From assembly GCA_023415575.1 (NCBI GenBank), contig JAEZKF010000019.1, positions 1 through 48,617 on the forward strand: a stretch of DNA of 48,617 nt. The letters run 5' to 3'. Below are positions 40,756 through 48,617 of the stretch, one piece after another. The first letter of the stretch is position 1. Each line of letters begins with the position of its first letter. The translations under genes and the position numbers were made by a program. This stretch comes from Bacillota bacterium. GTDB taxonomy: Bacteria; Bacillota; Clostridia; Oscillospirales; Ruminococcaceae. Under the pieces are notes generated by a model, which ran no database searches, was not told where the DNA came from, and saw only the letters and a list, made by a program, of their open reading frames with translations.

Positions 40756-42177
40756 TTAATCATTGTCGGGATCGGGATAATTCATACCCTCCTGACCAAA
40801 CAGGACAAACAGCTCGGCGCGGCTGTTGATGGATAGCTTTCGGTAGAGGGTGGTGCAGTAGGTGTTTACGGTGGAATACTGCAGCCCTAACATAGCGGAG
40901 ATCTGCCGCAGAGTATGCCCGCGCAAAAGTAAGATGCACACACTGCGCTCGCGGGGGCTTAGGTTGTAGCGCGCAAACAGGTCTTGCTCCTCGTTCATAT
41001 CCGCCTCATGGTATTCATTCAGCCATTCATGGCGGAACAGTTCCTGATAAAAGGACGGCATTAAGAGAATAAACGCAAGAAGCACCGCGAAGGTGATGAT
41101 GACGGTGGTGGCCTCCAGCGCCTGCGGGAAGTATTCGCTGATAACCGCCGAGGCGACCATCGGCGAGATGGCAACCCCGCACGCGGAGGCAAGCGCCAGG
41201 CGAAATACCCGCACACTGCCGTATCGTTTTACAAAGCCTCCGCCCATATACATCACACCGGTGTAGCCGGCACCGGTTAAGGCTCCATACACCAGCACCC
41301 CTACCTGCAAAAAGGGCGGCGGGGAAAGGGTGATTAACAGCAGAGATAGGGCCGAGGCCCCGACAAACAGGTTCCATAAATGCCAAACACACCGCCGAAA
41401 GGCGATGTGCAGGGCTAGGGTGATCGCCACCGAGCAGATAATGCCCGTGGCGTAAAACAGATAGTATTCTTTATATAGTGTGCGGATTAAAAGCTCGCCG
41501 AACACGGTGATGGTAAAATATGCCCCCACACAGCACAGCACGACGTACTTGCCGCGCGGCGGGGAGGCCGGACTCGGCAGGAGCTTTTCTATGTCATCCT
41601 CACGGTAGAGCAGTAAGCAAAGCACGATGCCCACTACAAGTGCGGTGGGGGTAATACGCCCCATGAAAAGATTTAGTATGTTGTGGTGGAAAAGGGTCAG
41701 GGTTACCCCCTGCCCCAAAGCCGCAAATAGGGCAGCATAGAACCGCTCGGCATTTTGCAGTACAAAGGCATAGGCGTGTGCGGCACAGGCAGCACATCCT
41801 CCCAGCCCGCCCCAGCACAGCACGATTGCGCATAGCCGAATGCCGGGGGCAAACGGCAATAGCCAGACGAGATATCCTATTGCAACCAAGAAGATACTCG
41901 CCGTGCGAAAGGCCTGCAGCATATGCGGACGCAGCATAACAAGCACTATGGCAAACAGGCAGTAGCTTACCTGCATGAGTGCGGAAGAGTCAAGTCCCCC
42001 AGGCCCGCCATCTACCGAGAAGTAGGATAACTGCATATCGGCAAGCCACAGTGAGAAAACAAAAGACAACGTATACGGCAGATAGGATAAGCGAAGCCCG
42101 CGCACATCCAGTTCCTTGCGCCTAAAACCAACATCAGTACGGAGCGGTGGTTGCTCGGTAATCGTGTTTTGTGCCAT
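40756..42177 (-). CDS. Membrane-bound LuxR family regulator
   Basis: About 473 residues: twelve or so membrane segments with an MFS-like layout (from about residue 20 to 390), then a C-terminal LuxR HTH (LSPRERSVCILLLRGHTLRQ, YSTVNTYCTTLYRKL). Regulators of this one-component type are common in gut Bacillota and Actinobacteria and are thought to sense a membrane or transported signal; ligands are mostly unknown. ATG 42177 is chosen for GGGAGGGG 11 bases upstream; the 30-residue extension begins in a hydrophobic non-homologous stretch. It may control the small LuxR and envelope genes downstream. Confidence 0.87.
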   Translation of the reverse strand: MAQNTITEQPPLRTDVGFRRKELDVRGLRLSYLPYTLSFVFSLWLADMQLSYFSVDGGPGGLDSSALMQVSYCLFAIVLVMLRPHMLQAFRTASIFLVAIGYLVWLLPFAPGIRLCAIVLCWGGLGGCAACAAHAYAFVLQNAERFYAALFAALGQGVTLTLFHHNILNLFMGRITPTALVVGIVLCLLLYREDDIEKLLPSPASPPRGKYVVLCCVGAYFTITVFGELLIRTLYKEYYLFYATGIICSVAITLALHIAFRRCVWHLWNLFVGASALSLLLITLSPPPFLQVGVLVYGALTGAGYTGVMYMGGGFVKRYGSVRVFRLALASACGVAISPMVASAVISEYFPQALEATTVIITFAVLLAFILLMPSFYQELFRHEWLNEYHEADMNEEQDLFARYNLSPRERSVCILLLRGHTLRQISAMLGLQYSTVNTYCTTLYRKLSINSRAELFVLFGQEGMNYPDPDND

Positions 42178-42355
42178 CCGCGTTTCGCGCCCCTCCCTAG
42201 TTGTAGCATGGTAATCCTTATTTTTACTGTAGCATGAAGGGAAGGAAAAAACAAGTACAAAAGGCATTTTACAAAAGACTATCCATGTCTCGGAAGGGGA
42301 AAGGGGTATTTTGCCAAAACCTTCACAAAACGCAGACCGGTGATACTACAAAGCA

Positions 42356-42390
42356 AAAACGCCGAACCCACTGAAATGGGCTCGGCGTTT
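42356..42390 (-). terminator. Terminator of tRNA-Arg
   Basis: AACGCCGAACCCA pairs with TGGGCTCGGCGTT (one mismatch), followed on the minus strand by TTTTTGC. It lies five bases beyond the tRNA CCA end. Confidence 0.88.
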
Positions 42391-42394
42391 ATTC

Positions 42395-42471
42395 TGGCGC
42401 GCCTAAGGGGATTCGAACCTCTGGCCTGTCGCTTAGGAGGCGACCGCTCTATCCTACTGAGCTATAGGCGC
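42395..42471 (-). tRNA. tRNA-Arg (anticodon CCT)
   Basis: A 77-base cloverleaf: acceptor stem GCGCCTA/TAGGCGC, anticodon arm GTCGC-CTCCTAA-GCGAC giving anticodon CCT, T-loop GTTCGAATC, and an encoded CCA end. It reads the AGG codon. A near-consensus promoter is at 42505-42533 and a terminator at 42356-42390, so it is transcribed alone. Confidence 0.96.
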
Positions 42472-42504
42472 ATAATGCTTAAAAGCATAATAAAAGCAGT
42501 ATTT

Positions 42505-42533
42505 ATGTTACAACAATTCACCCGCTTTGTCAA
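42505..42533 (-). promoter_or_regulatory. Promoter of tRNA-Arg
   Basis: TTGACA (42533-42528), 17-base spacer, TAACAT (42510-42505). Confidence 0.75.
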
Positions 42534-42644
42534 TTACGCGTGCAGTGCAAAATAAAACAGGAAAAAGGCTATCCATATGATGCACGGCACACTCCAAAGC
42601 CGAATATAGTGTATTGATATTATACGCAAAAAGGGGTTATTCAC

Positions 42645-43070
42645 TTGAATTTAATACAACAATTAAAAGAGTACATACAGGCAGAACTCAACGACTCAGC
42701 CCTTTACCGCGAGCTTTCAAAGAATGCACCGGCGCAAGACGCAAAGCTTTTGCAGGAATTCTCGGCGGACGAACTGCGCCACGCAAGGGAGTTTCAGGGC
42801 ATCCTTGCGTCAATGACCGGATGCAAGTTCTCACCCGAGGTCAGGGTGAACATCCCCAAGGGCTCCTATCGGGACATCTTGCTTGACCGCGTATTGGATG
42901 AGAGCGGGGATTTTCGAAAGTACGGTCAGCAATATCTCATAACCTGTCAAAATGACTGCCTGCGGGACATCTTTTTTAGAGCCCATCTTGACGAGGGCGT
43001 TCACGCAATGCGCCTGCTTGCTATGGCGGCAGCCCAAGATATGTGTGAATCCGAAAACGAAAAATACTAA
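42645..43070 (+). CDS. Ferritin-like / rubrerythrin-type protein
   Basis: 141 residues of four-helix-bundle type, with metal-ligand-like ExxH patterns: ELNDSALYRELS in helix 1, SADELRHAREF in helix 2, and DEGVHAMRLLAM in the last helix. This fits a diiron protein of the rubrerythrin/ferritin-like group that detoxifies peroxide or stores iron in anaerobes. There is no C-terminal rubredoxin domain. TTG 42645 with AAGGGG 9 bases upstream is the start. Confidence 0.82.
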   Translation: MNLIQQLKEYIQAELNDSALYRELSKNAPAQDAKLLQEFSADELRHAREFQGILASMTGCKFSPEVRVNIPKGSYRDILLDRVLDESGDFRKYGQQYLITCQNDCLRDIFFRAHLDEGVHAMRLLAMAAAQDMCESENEKY

Positions 43071-43146
43071 GAACATCGCCCCAAGCCCGGCTGGGGCGTA
43101 TCTGTGAAAAGACAAACCGAAAACCACAATACCGGCGGTGAAAACA

Positions 43147-44142
43147 ATGAGTATCAATGAAATACAATCAATCAACCTGCAAAGTGATACAGCCGCGATG
43201 AACACGAGGATTGACGCTGACTTTGCGGCGTTTATCGACTATTTATACAGTTTAAGCAGCACGCAGGAGATGTGCGAAGCCATTAGGCATAACCTGCGTT
43301 ACCGCGCAAACAAGGACAAGCAAACCTACAATCAGATTATGGAGGCCTATAACCACTTAAGGCATTGGGGAGAATACTACCCGGGCATCGGGGTGCGGGA
43401 TCTTGCCGAAAACGCGGCAAAGGCCATGTATGAACACCGCGATGAACTCGCCTGGCTGTACGAACATTTGGGGGACTACCGCTCAAGAAAGCTTTTGTAT
43501 CAAATCCTCTCCTTCTGGCTGTCACCTGACCCGGACAAGATAAAGCCGTATCAGGAGAGGTATTTTACCCAGTATTTTGACATCGACCTCGTGCCCTGCA
43601 CCCCAAACGAGGTGTTTGTGGATGTGGGCGCCTATATCGGCGATACGATGGTCTCCTATAAAAAGGTGTTCGGGGCTGACGGTTATCGGCGGATTTACTG
43701 CTATGAGCCGGTGCCCGAAAGCGTGGAGTATATTTATAAGAATATCGAGTTGTTTCACCTTGAAAACATTGTGGTGCGCCCCGTCAGTGTAAGTGACGAG
43801 GCTAAGACGCTTTACCTGCCCAATACAGCCGTCTCTCAGAGCAAAACGCTGATGGAAAAGGGGGAGGTTCCGGTCGAAACGGTCATACTGGATGAGGACA
43901 TGCGCGAGCCGGTATCCTTTATCAAAGTCAATGTCTGCGGCATGGAAGACCGGGTGCTGCGGGGTGGCCAAAACATCATTAGGCAGTACCATCCGCGGAT
44001 TGCCGCCGCTGCCTACTACGGTCATGATGGCTTGTGGAGCCTTGCCCGCACCATTGATGAGATAGACCCCACCTACCGGTTCTACCTGCGCTGCTACGGC
44101 GACCAGCCAATCCCGGCTGAATACATTCTGTACGCGGTCTGA
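43147..44142 (+). CDS. FkbM family methyltransferase
   Basis: About 331 residues. A 150-residue N-terminal helical region precedes a SAM-dependent methyltransferase domain with VFVDVGAYIGDTM (SAM loop), YCYEPVPES and the later IKVNVCGMED. In most FkbM proteins that last motif is IKxDxEGxE; here Asp and Glu are Asn and Cys, so activity is uncertain. ATG 43147 follows GGCGGTGA by 6 bases. No glycan or antibiotic cluster surrounds it, and the substrate is unknown. Confidence 0.85.
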   Translation: MSINEIQSINLQSDTAAMNTRIDADFAAFIDYLYSLSSTQEMCEAIRHNLRYRANKDKQTYNQIMEAYNHLRHWGEYYPGIGVRDLAENAAKAMYEHRDELAWLYEHLGDYRSRKLLYQILSFWLSPDPDKIKPYQERYFTQYFDIDLVPCTPNEVFVDVGAYIGDTMVSYKKVFGADGYRRIYCYEPVPESVEYIYKNIELFHLENIVVRPVSVSDEAKTLYLPNTAVSQSKTLMEKGEVPVETVILDEDMREPVSFIKVNVCGMEDRVLRGGQNIIRQYHPRIAAAAYYGHDGLWSLARTIDEIDPTYRFYLRCYGDQPIPAEYILYAV

Positions 44143-44178
44143 TGGGGATAGTGCTCAATAAAAAATTGGAGATGAAAT

Positions 44179-44210
44179 AAGCAGCCGGAGAGGTTTTCTC
44201 CGGCTGCTTT
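44179..44210. terminator. Bidirectional terminator between FkbM and DUF4179 genes
   Basis: GCAGCCGGAGA pairs with TCTCCGGCTGC, flanked by AA and TT runs on both sides, between convergent genes. Confidence 0.88.
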
Positions 44211-44240
44211 GTGATAGGAGCGAGTAAGGCCGCAAAAGGG

Positions 44241-45803
44241 TTACTGCTTTTGCATATCGATAGTCATACCCCCAAACGCAAAGGATTTAACCTGCGACGG
44301 GTCGATTACAACATCAAGAGAGAACAGGATCTCGCAGTTGTCTGCAGTGCCGCTTCTTCCATCGCCGAGCACCTGAATCTGCGTGCCGTCCTGCATGGTG
44401 ATGGTCGCGCTGGGGTTGTCCTCCCTGTTTGCAGGCAATAGCCTGTTGCGAAATACAGATTCGCTTGCAGAGGTCAAAAGGCTGATGGAGTACGGAGAAA
44501 CCGTCAGCTTCTTCGCGCGCATCGCGTTGCCCTCTACTGTGAAGGCTTGGTCAAGGTCGAGTGTCCGAGTAGTGTTTTCAAAGTCGAGCGGGATGGTAAA
44601 GTCCCACTTTCCTTTAAGCAGGGGATGAAGTCCCTTTTCCGCATCCAGCACAAGCACATAATCGCTCAAAGCCTCCGGTGAAGAAACGTCGCCAAAGGTG
44701 ATATGCCACTTAACGATGTCGGGCTTGTCTCGGTCTGTGTCGATTGCGATGACGTAGGGCAGCTTGAGCTCGCCTGTCTTGGTGTTTAAAAGTGCCGCAT
44801 GGGATAGAATTTCGCTGTTGTCTACGGGTATCGGCGCTGTGCCGCGCAGGTAGAAGACGCCGTCGCGAATCGCCGCGTTTGTAACGAGATAACCGGGCAG
44901 CCCCTTTGCTAACGGTAGCTGCGTGCTGGTGTCTTCAGTTAAGGTGTAGTGTAGAATCCGCTCTCCTGTTTTGTGGTCTTCCCAGCTGGCGGTCTCTTCA
45001 TAGGCGGATTTGGAAGGTGCCTCGAACTTGCTTAAAAGCCTGGTGAGAGCGCCCGCTTCCATCCCCACATCGGTGCCGGCAAGCACACTTTCCTGAAGCA
45101 GATTTTGCAGGGTAAGATAAAGCGTCTTGCCTGTAAGTGTGGTTTGTGCGTCAAGGCTTAGGCTTAGCAGAATGGTTGCCCTGTTGTCAAAGGGGTCGCC
45201 GTCCGGCAGAACTGCGCTTGTAAAGCTGCTGGATTTCTGCCCAAGTCTTATGTCCTGCTGCACATACTCATATTCTTCGTCACCACTTAAGGTGTCCTCC
45301 GTGCGCATCTTTACATACCCAAACTTAATCTCACCCGAGGAGAGAGTGCCGTCCGACTGCTTGATGGCAAGCGGCTTACCTTCCGGCCCTGTGATGTCCA
45401 GGATGATGTTAAGTCCGTTGGCCTGCCCCGTGATGGCGCGAACGCTCACCCTAACCCCTTCACTTGTCGCGGAGGCATTTACGAGCTTGCCCGACTTATC
45501 CACAATCTTCGACATGGATGAGATGGGAATCTTCTCACCCGTAGGAGTCTGCTCCTTAAAGACCCCGCGAAAGGCATCGCTGACACTGTAATAGGTGGCG
45601 GCTATTGTAAGCAAGCCAACCGTGACAATTGCCGCTACAAGCAAAGCGCGAAAACCCTTTTTCGGATTCTTCTTCTGGTTTGTAACCGTAAACCGATCCA
45701 TAACCATACCGTGAAGACGCTCTGTTGTAAGGTCGGGTGTGTCAGGTGCTTGTGGTGCAAGTTCTCCCAACTGTCTTAAAAACTTGTCGTTATATCTTTG
45801 CAT
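44241..45803 (-). CDS. DUF4179 domain membrane protein, partner of a sigma factor
   Basis: About 520 residues: an N-terminal cytoplasmic stretch of about 45 residues, one membrane helix (about 50-70, FRALLVAAIVTVGLLTIAA), then the DUF4179 domain and further beta-rich extracellular regions. Its gene overlaps the end of the sigma-factor gene (ATG 45803 lies inside the last codons), so the two are made together; by analogy with such pairs it is probably the membrane-bound anti-sigma or sensor. AAAGGGG lies 8 bases upstream. The signal sensed is unknown. Confidence 0.85.
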   Translation of the reverse strand: MQRYNDKFLRQLGELAPQAPDTPDLTTERLHGMVMDRFTVTNQKKNPKKGFRALLVAAIVTVGLLTIAATYYSVSDAFRGVFKEQTPTGEKIPISSMSKIVDKSGKLVNASATSEGVRVSVRAITGQANGLNIILDITGPEGKPLAIKQSDGTLSSGEIKFGYVKMRTEDTLSGDEEYEYVQQDIRLGQKSSSFTSAVLPDGDPFDNRATILLSLSLDAQTTLTGKTLYLTLQNLLQESVLAGTDVGMEAGALTRLLSKFEAPSKSAYEETASWEDHKTGERILHYTLTEDTSTQLPLAKGLPGYLVTNAAIRDGVFYLRGTAPIPVDNSEILSHAALLNTKTGELKLPYVIAIDTDRDKPDIVKWHITFGDVSSPEALSDYVLVLDAEKGLHPLLKGKWDFTIPLDFENTTRTLDLDQAFTVEGNAMRAKKLTVSPYSISLLTSASESVFRNRLLPANREDNPSATITMQDGTQIQVLGDGRSGTADNCEILFSLDVVIDPSQVKSFAFGGMTIDMQKQ

Positions 45804-46344
45804 CTGCAAAGCCCCTTTCTTGCAGCTTCTTTTTCAGGTGCTGTCGGCTGCGGTACAGCCTGTTTTTGATCTGAGTTTCGTCCATGGATAACTGCTCGGC
45901 AATCTCCTTGATGGATTCAAACAAAAAGTATTTGCGCAGGATAATCTCCCTATCCGGCTCGGGCATCTCTGCTATGGCTTCCTGCAGCTGCACCGAGGTC
46001 TCTGCGCTGAGCAGTATCCCTTCTACATCGGTGTCGGCGGGAATATCAAGGGTATAGAGCGGGGAAGAGTCATGACGCTTGAGCTGGTGATACCGATTGA
46101 TGGCGGTGTTTCTCGCAATACATAGAAGATACCCTTTGAGACTTGCGGTTTCGGCATCCAGCCGTCCGATTGTCTTCCATGCGTTTACGAAGGTGTCCGC
46201 CACACACTCCTCGACATCCATCGGACTTTGGGGAATGATTCGGGCAATTACAATCTTAAGAAGCTCACCGTATTTTTTGATTGCCTCGTACAATCCCTCG
46301 GAAGGCTTGTCCTGAAGTAGCTGTATTAGTTCTTTGTCTTGCAA
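45790..46344 (-). CDS. ECF-type RNA polymerase sigma factor
   Basis: About 184 residues with sigma region 2 (VEECVADTFVNAWKTIGRLD, then GYLLCIARNTAINRY) and region 4 (IAEMPEPDREIILRKYFLFE with the HTH SIKEIAEQLSMDETQIKNRL). It has no region 1 or 3, so it is an ECF-type factor. TTG 46344 is the start: GGAGG lies 8 bases upstream and the longer in-frame version would begin with an unrelated hydrophilic stretch. It overlaps the DUF4179 gene. A weak promoter is at 46433-46461. Confidence 0.88.
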   Translation of the reverse strand: MQDKELIQLLQDKPSEGLYEAIKKYGELLKIVIARIIPQSPMDVEECVADTFVNAWKTIGRLDAETASLKGYLLCIARNTAINRYHQLKRHDSSPLYTLDIPADTDVEGILLSAETSVQLQEAIAEMPEPDREIILRKYFLFESIKEIAEQLSMDETQIKNRLYRSRQHLKKKLQERGFADAKI

Positions 46345-46432
46345 AAGATCTGCCTCCCTTTCTTTGTACTTGAAAGCGCCTTCACCCATATAAACAGCCA
46401 AAACTCAAAAAAGGCTTGCAGTTTTTCCATTA

Positions 46433-46461
46433 ATTATAGATTTTTTGCAGGCGGATTGGAA
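46433..46461 (-). promoter_or_regulatory. Possible promoter of the sigma-factor operon
   Basis: TTCCAA (46461-46456), 17 bases, TATAAT (46438-46433) on the minus strand; the -35 is weak, which would suit an activated promoter. Confidence 0.5.
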
Positions 46462-46483
46462 CATGTTATTCTTTTTAATAAGA

Positions 46484-46522
46484 AAAAGAGCTTTTCGGGT
46501 ATTTGTCACCGAAAGGCTCTTT
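46484..46522 (-). terminator. Terminator of the ketoacyl-synthase-like operon
   Basis: AAAGAGCTTTTCGG pairs with CCGAAAGGCTCTTT (one mismatch), followed on the minus strand by TTTTTC. Confidence 0.85.
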
Positions 46523-46561
46523 GGCTTAGTTATGTTGTTTTAGTCGGTTTTTGGACTGGTC

Positions 46562-47551
46562 TTAGTACCGCATCAGCATGGCGATGTTCTCTGACCCGCC
46601 GCCGATGGTCCAGATCATGATGTAGTCCCCACGCTTGACAAGACCCCGCTTTAGGGCCTCATACAAAGCAATATAGGGACTGCTGGTTCCGGTGTAGCCG
46701 TACTGGTCACCGATGAAGATACTCTTTGATTCGTCTATGCCCAAGAGCTCGCGGATGCTTTGCACGTTTGCAAGGGCATACTGCGACAGGCAGAACATCT
46801 TGATGTCGTCGATGCTGAGGTTATTCTCCTCCATTAGTGCCCGCATGTTCTTAACCGCCGTGTTGATGGATACATTCTCAAACGGCAGCCATACCATGCG
46901 CAGGGCCTCTCTGTCCTGCTCGCTAAAAAGGTTCGAGAACCCGCAGCCAGGGAAGTGGATGTTGTTGTGCTCAGCGGAGTTTACCGCGTATTTGGAACCG
47001 AGGAAGCCGCACGGCTCGTCGGTCTTTTCTAAGATAATCGCGCACGCGGCATCCCCGTAGTGTCCGTAGCAGTACTCGTTGTCGCTGTTGAGCAGGTGGT
47101 TGACGTAGTCGCATCCGACAATCAAAGCGGTATTGACGTTTTCACTTAGGTGCATGTACTTGCATATCTGCTCAATACACACCGTCATTCCGGCGCAGTT
47201 TACGTTGATATCGTAGCAGATGCATTCCGGCTTGCCGCCAATCGCCTCATGCAGGTGGATGGAGCAAGGGGGAATGGTGTACTCCGGCAGGACACTGGAA
47301 TAGGCAATCAAGTCGATATCCTTGCCGCTTAGACCGGCTTGTTCTAAAACAAGCTTTGTCGCCTTCATGGCCATCGACAGGTTGGAATCGGTGTCGGGGT
47401 CGATCATGTATCGCTTCTTTCGTCCGATGATGTTGGTTAAGAAATGTGATACATCCTTTTGCTTCTTTTTAAAGTGTTCGATATAATAGTCGTTGTCAAC
47501 TATCCTGCTTCCGTGATAAACGGCAATGTCGCGAATCTTTACGTTTATCAT
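46562..47551 (-). CDS. Ketoacyl-ACP synthase III-like protein with altered catalytic triad
   Basis: A 329-residue thiolase-fold protein with the KASIII outline and the nucleophile Cys119 in VNCAGM. The canonical His of HQAN is not found: the matching stretch reads SQYALAN, with Ala259 or a neighbour in place of His. The Asn of NTSAAS is also lost (GYTGTSSPY, Tyr286). Enzymes with such changes do not do normal chain condensation but may transfer acyl groups or make odd C-C or ester bonds. It stands after a small STAS-like gene, with no acyl-carrier or fatty-acid genes beside it, so a special metabolite or signal is possible. Confidence 0.87.
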   Translation of the reverse strand: MINVKIRDIAVYHGSRIVDNDYYIEHFKKKQKDVSHFLTNIIGRKKRYMIDPDTDSNLSMAMKATKLVLEQAGLSGKDIDLIAYSSVLPEYTIPPCSIHLHEAIGGKPECICYDINVNCAGMTVCIEQICKYMHLSENVNTALIVGCDYVNHLLNSDNEYCYGHYGDAACAIILEKTDEPCGFLGSKYAVNSAEHNNIHFPGCGFSNLFSEQDREALRMVWLPFENVSINTAVKNMRALMEENNLSIDDIKMFCLSQYALANVQSIRELLGIDESKSIFIGDQYGYTGTSSPYIALYEALKRGLVKRGDYIMIWTIGGGSENIAMLMRY

Positions 47552-47603
47552 TCGGCTCCTCCGAGTTTTAGATTTAAGGTTCGGTTTCGCAAGTCAGTGC
47601 GGC

Positions 47604-47933
47604 TTACAGGATTTCTATGGAGTTTAAGCCCACCTCTTTTGCAAGCCGCTGCAGCTGCATCTTTACAATGACATTGGTGCCGACATTTAAAGAAATGCGG
47701 CCAAAGCCCAGCGATTTATATAGCGAAAGACAACCCTTGAGCATCTCCTGCATCTCAGCGGGAGATACAGCCAGCTTGCTTGCGTCAAGTGAAAGGTGAT
47801 ACTTAGAGGGCGTAATTGTTGCGACCTTCTTGTTGAAGTCCGCTAAGAATGCCTGCGCGTCCTCCGGGGTGAAGGCACCTTCACACATGACGTCGACGAC
47901 TGCGTCTGACACATTGACTCTGAAATTTCCCAT
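47604..47933 (-). CDS. Small STAS-like protein
   Basis: 109 residues with alternating strands and helices resembling the SpoIIAA/STAS fold (beta segment FRVNVSDAVVDVMCEG, then helices EDAQAFLADF and EMLKGCLSLYKSLGF, and a final strand). The clear phosphorylatable Ser of SpoIIAA-type regulators is not obvious. AAAGGAG precedes ATG 47933. It is directly upstream of the ketoacyl-synthase-like gene (52-base gap) and likely co-transcribed. The STAS call is tentative. Confidence 0.7.
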   Translation of the reverse strand: MGNFRVNVSDAVVDVMCEGAFTPEDAQAFLADFNKKVATITPSKYHLSLDASKLAVSPAEMQEMLKGCLSLYKSLGFGRISLNVGTNVIVKMQLQRLAKEVGLNSIEIL

Positions 47934-48276
47934 AATCGTTCTCCTTTTCTCATTTTGATTATCACTACCCCTTCAAGACAGGGGTAATAATCGGGCTATA
48001 CATTCTTCGACATAAAATGAATAATTAAACCTAATTATACTATAAATGACTTAATTGTATATAACAATTATTTAAGTCAAGATGATAATAATTTAGGATT
48101 AATTTGTATTTTCTCAAGGTATAAAGGAAAACATAGAGTTGTAGGTTGAATGGCATAACCATCGCATCTGTGAGCGTTTGATGTCATCGTATAAGGGTAG
48201 AGGGCGGTCACTTATAAGCATAAAACGGGCTGATTTGGGTATTTAAAAAGAGTTCGAAAAAAAGCAAAAAAGGGTG
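47934..48276. other. AT-rich divergent region between the STAS-like gene and the rRNA promoter
   Basis: About 340 bases. It holds the ribosome site of the STAS-like gene, a TATAAT on the minus strand at 48039-48034 without a good -35, the palindrome at 48048-48078, and A-rich tracts (48242-48270) before the rRNA promoter. No gene is seen. Confidence 0.55.
48048..48078. promoter_or_regulatory. 31-base AT-rich palindrome upstream of the STAS-like gene
   Basis: GACTTAA-TTGT-ATATA-ACAA-TTA-TTTAAGTC is nearly a perfect dyad (outer arms GACTTAA/TTAAGTC, inner arms TTGT/ACAA). It lies about 10 bases upstream of a minus-strand TATAAT, where a regulator of the STAS-like/ketoacyl-synthase unit could bind. 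Confidence 0.5.
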
Positions 48277-48305
48277 TTGACAAGGCGGGGTTAACGTGAT
48301 ATTAT
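48277..48305 (+). promoter_or_regulatory. rRNA operon promoter
   Basis: Perfect TTGACA (48277-48282), 17-base spacer, TATTAT (48300-48305), preceded by A-tracts (48242-48270) that look like an UP element. The transcript should begin near 48312. Confidence 0.88.
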
Positions 48306-48311
48306 AAATAA

Positions 48312-48579
48312 GCCGCTTGACGCGGGGCACCGAAAAAACGGCGCCGCTAAGCCAAAAACGGCAAAAAGGCTGGTCGAAAGATTAGCGAAAAATGAACCTT
48401 GAAAACTGAACAACATGGTAAGAAAACAAACCCTTGAAATTCCATCCTCGGTAACGAGGGATGAGAAACAAGAAGCGGCAGAACGGGATGACCGTTTTGC
48501 GAAACGCAAGTATTCGATTAGAGCTTGAGAACAGCTTGATTGAATTAGGTTTAAAGCGAGGAATCGCTTTAGATACAAT
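48312..48579 (+). other. 16S rRNA leader
   Basis: Leader between promoter and mature 16S. It contains CCTTGAAAACTGAACA (48400-48415), a sequence typical of rRNA leaders, and hairpins such as CATCCTCG/CGAGGGATG (48443-48463) and AAAGCGA/TCGCTTT (48552-48569), likely for processing or antitermination. Confidence 0.7.
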
Positions 48580-48617
48580 TTGATTAAGAGTTTGATCCTG
48601 GCTCAGGACGAACGCTG
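48580..48617 (+). rRNA. rrs: 16S ribosomal RNA, 5' end (partial)
   Basis: The universal 5' sequence AGAGTTTGATCCTGGCTCAG begins at 48587 and is followed by GACGAACGCTG; the mature start is placed about seven bases before it. The rest lies beyond the window. Confidence 0.97.

Noticed and set aside
48291..48578. Minus-strand 95-codon open frame at the right edge
   Set aside because: It lies within the rRNA promoter and leader; no ribosome site or homology.

Overview
The window looks like a chromosomal segment of a strictly anaerobic, Gram-positive, spore-former-related Clostridia bacterium, most like the gut Oscillospirales. The reasons are strong AAGGAGG-type ribosome sites with many TTG and GTG starts, an NADH-linked [FeFe]-hydrogenase operon with clostridial-type Rex sites, a SpoVB-like flippase, a DUF896 protein, a GGGtGRT protein, sigma/DUF4179 and membrane-LuxR regulators, and moderately GC-rich coding DNA. 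This is inference from gene content; the 16S start at the right edge is too short to place it.

Layout. 1-5.7 kb (mostly minus): polysaccharide acylation pair (DHHW protein plus MBOAT acyltransferase), a Ser/Ala/Glu-rich lipoprotein, and a SpoVB/MurJ-fold flippase. 5.9-9.5 kb (plus): GNAT plus radical SAM pair, then a NifU-like scaffold and a GGGtGRT protein behind a strong promoter and a long structured leader. 9.5-15.1 kb (plus): an hnd/hyd-type electron-bifurcating hydrogenase operon (NuoE-like, HATPase, [2Fe-2S] protein, NuoF-like, HydA), with two Rex-type operators just downstream of its promoter. 15.3-23.1 kb (plus): acyltransferase-like protein, pseudo-rhomboid, two tandem MATE transporters, DUF896, PEBP, MgtC, GNAT and nitroreductase. 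23.2-30.2 kb (minus): a very large alpha-2-macroglobulin-like lipoprotein and a zinc-ribbon/TPR/WG-repeat protein. 30.4-33.7 kb (plus): GNAT, LURP-like protein, aroE, aroK and a dCMP-deaminase-family protein. 33.8-38.8 kb (minus): an AT-rich predicted nuclease-SIR2 defence-type gene, an alpha/beta hydrolase, a decayed choloylglycine-hydrolase remnant, tyrA and a DAHP synthase gene (aroF). 39-42.5 kb (minus): lipoprotein, DUF4870 protein, two LuxR-type proteins and tRNA-Arg(CCT). 42.6-44.1 kb (plus): ferritin-like and FkbM proteins. 44.2-47.9 kb (minus): DUF4179 protein with its sigma factor, then a ketoacyl-synthase-III-like enzyme with a small STAS-like protein. The window closes with an rRNA promoter, leader and the first bases of 16S rRNA.

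How parts work together. aroF-tyrA (minus) with aroE and aroK (plus) give much of the shikimate/tyrosine route. aroF-tyrA is preceded by a consensus promoter, a short reading frame packed with Tyr codons, and an intrinsic terminator ending about 20 bases before the aroF start: a tyrosine-sensing attenuator is the simplest reading. The hydrogenase operon disposes of reducing power from NADH, and Rex is the expected sensor of the NADH/NAD+ ratio. The scaffold/GGGtGRT pair next door has no known function that I can name and sits behind an RNA domain I cannot assign to a class.

Most worth a second look: the Tyr-codon attenuator (38758-39068), the structured leader RNA (7461-7690), the nuclease-SIR2 fusion (33768-35285), the paired Rex sites (9761-9809), the hairpin between Shine-Dalgarno and start codon of the nitroreductase gene (22503-22566), and the ketoacyl-synthase-like protein with altered catalytic residues (46562-47551).
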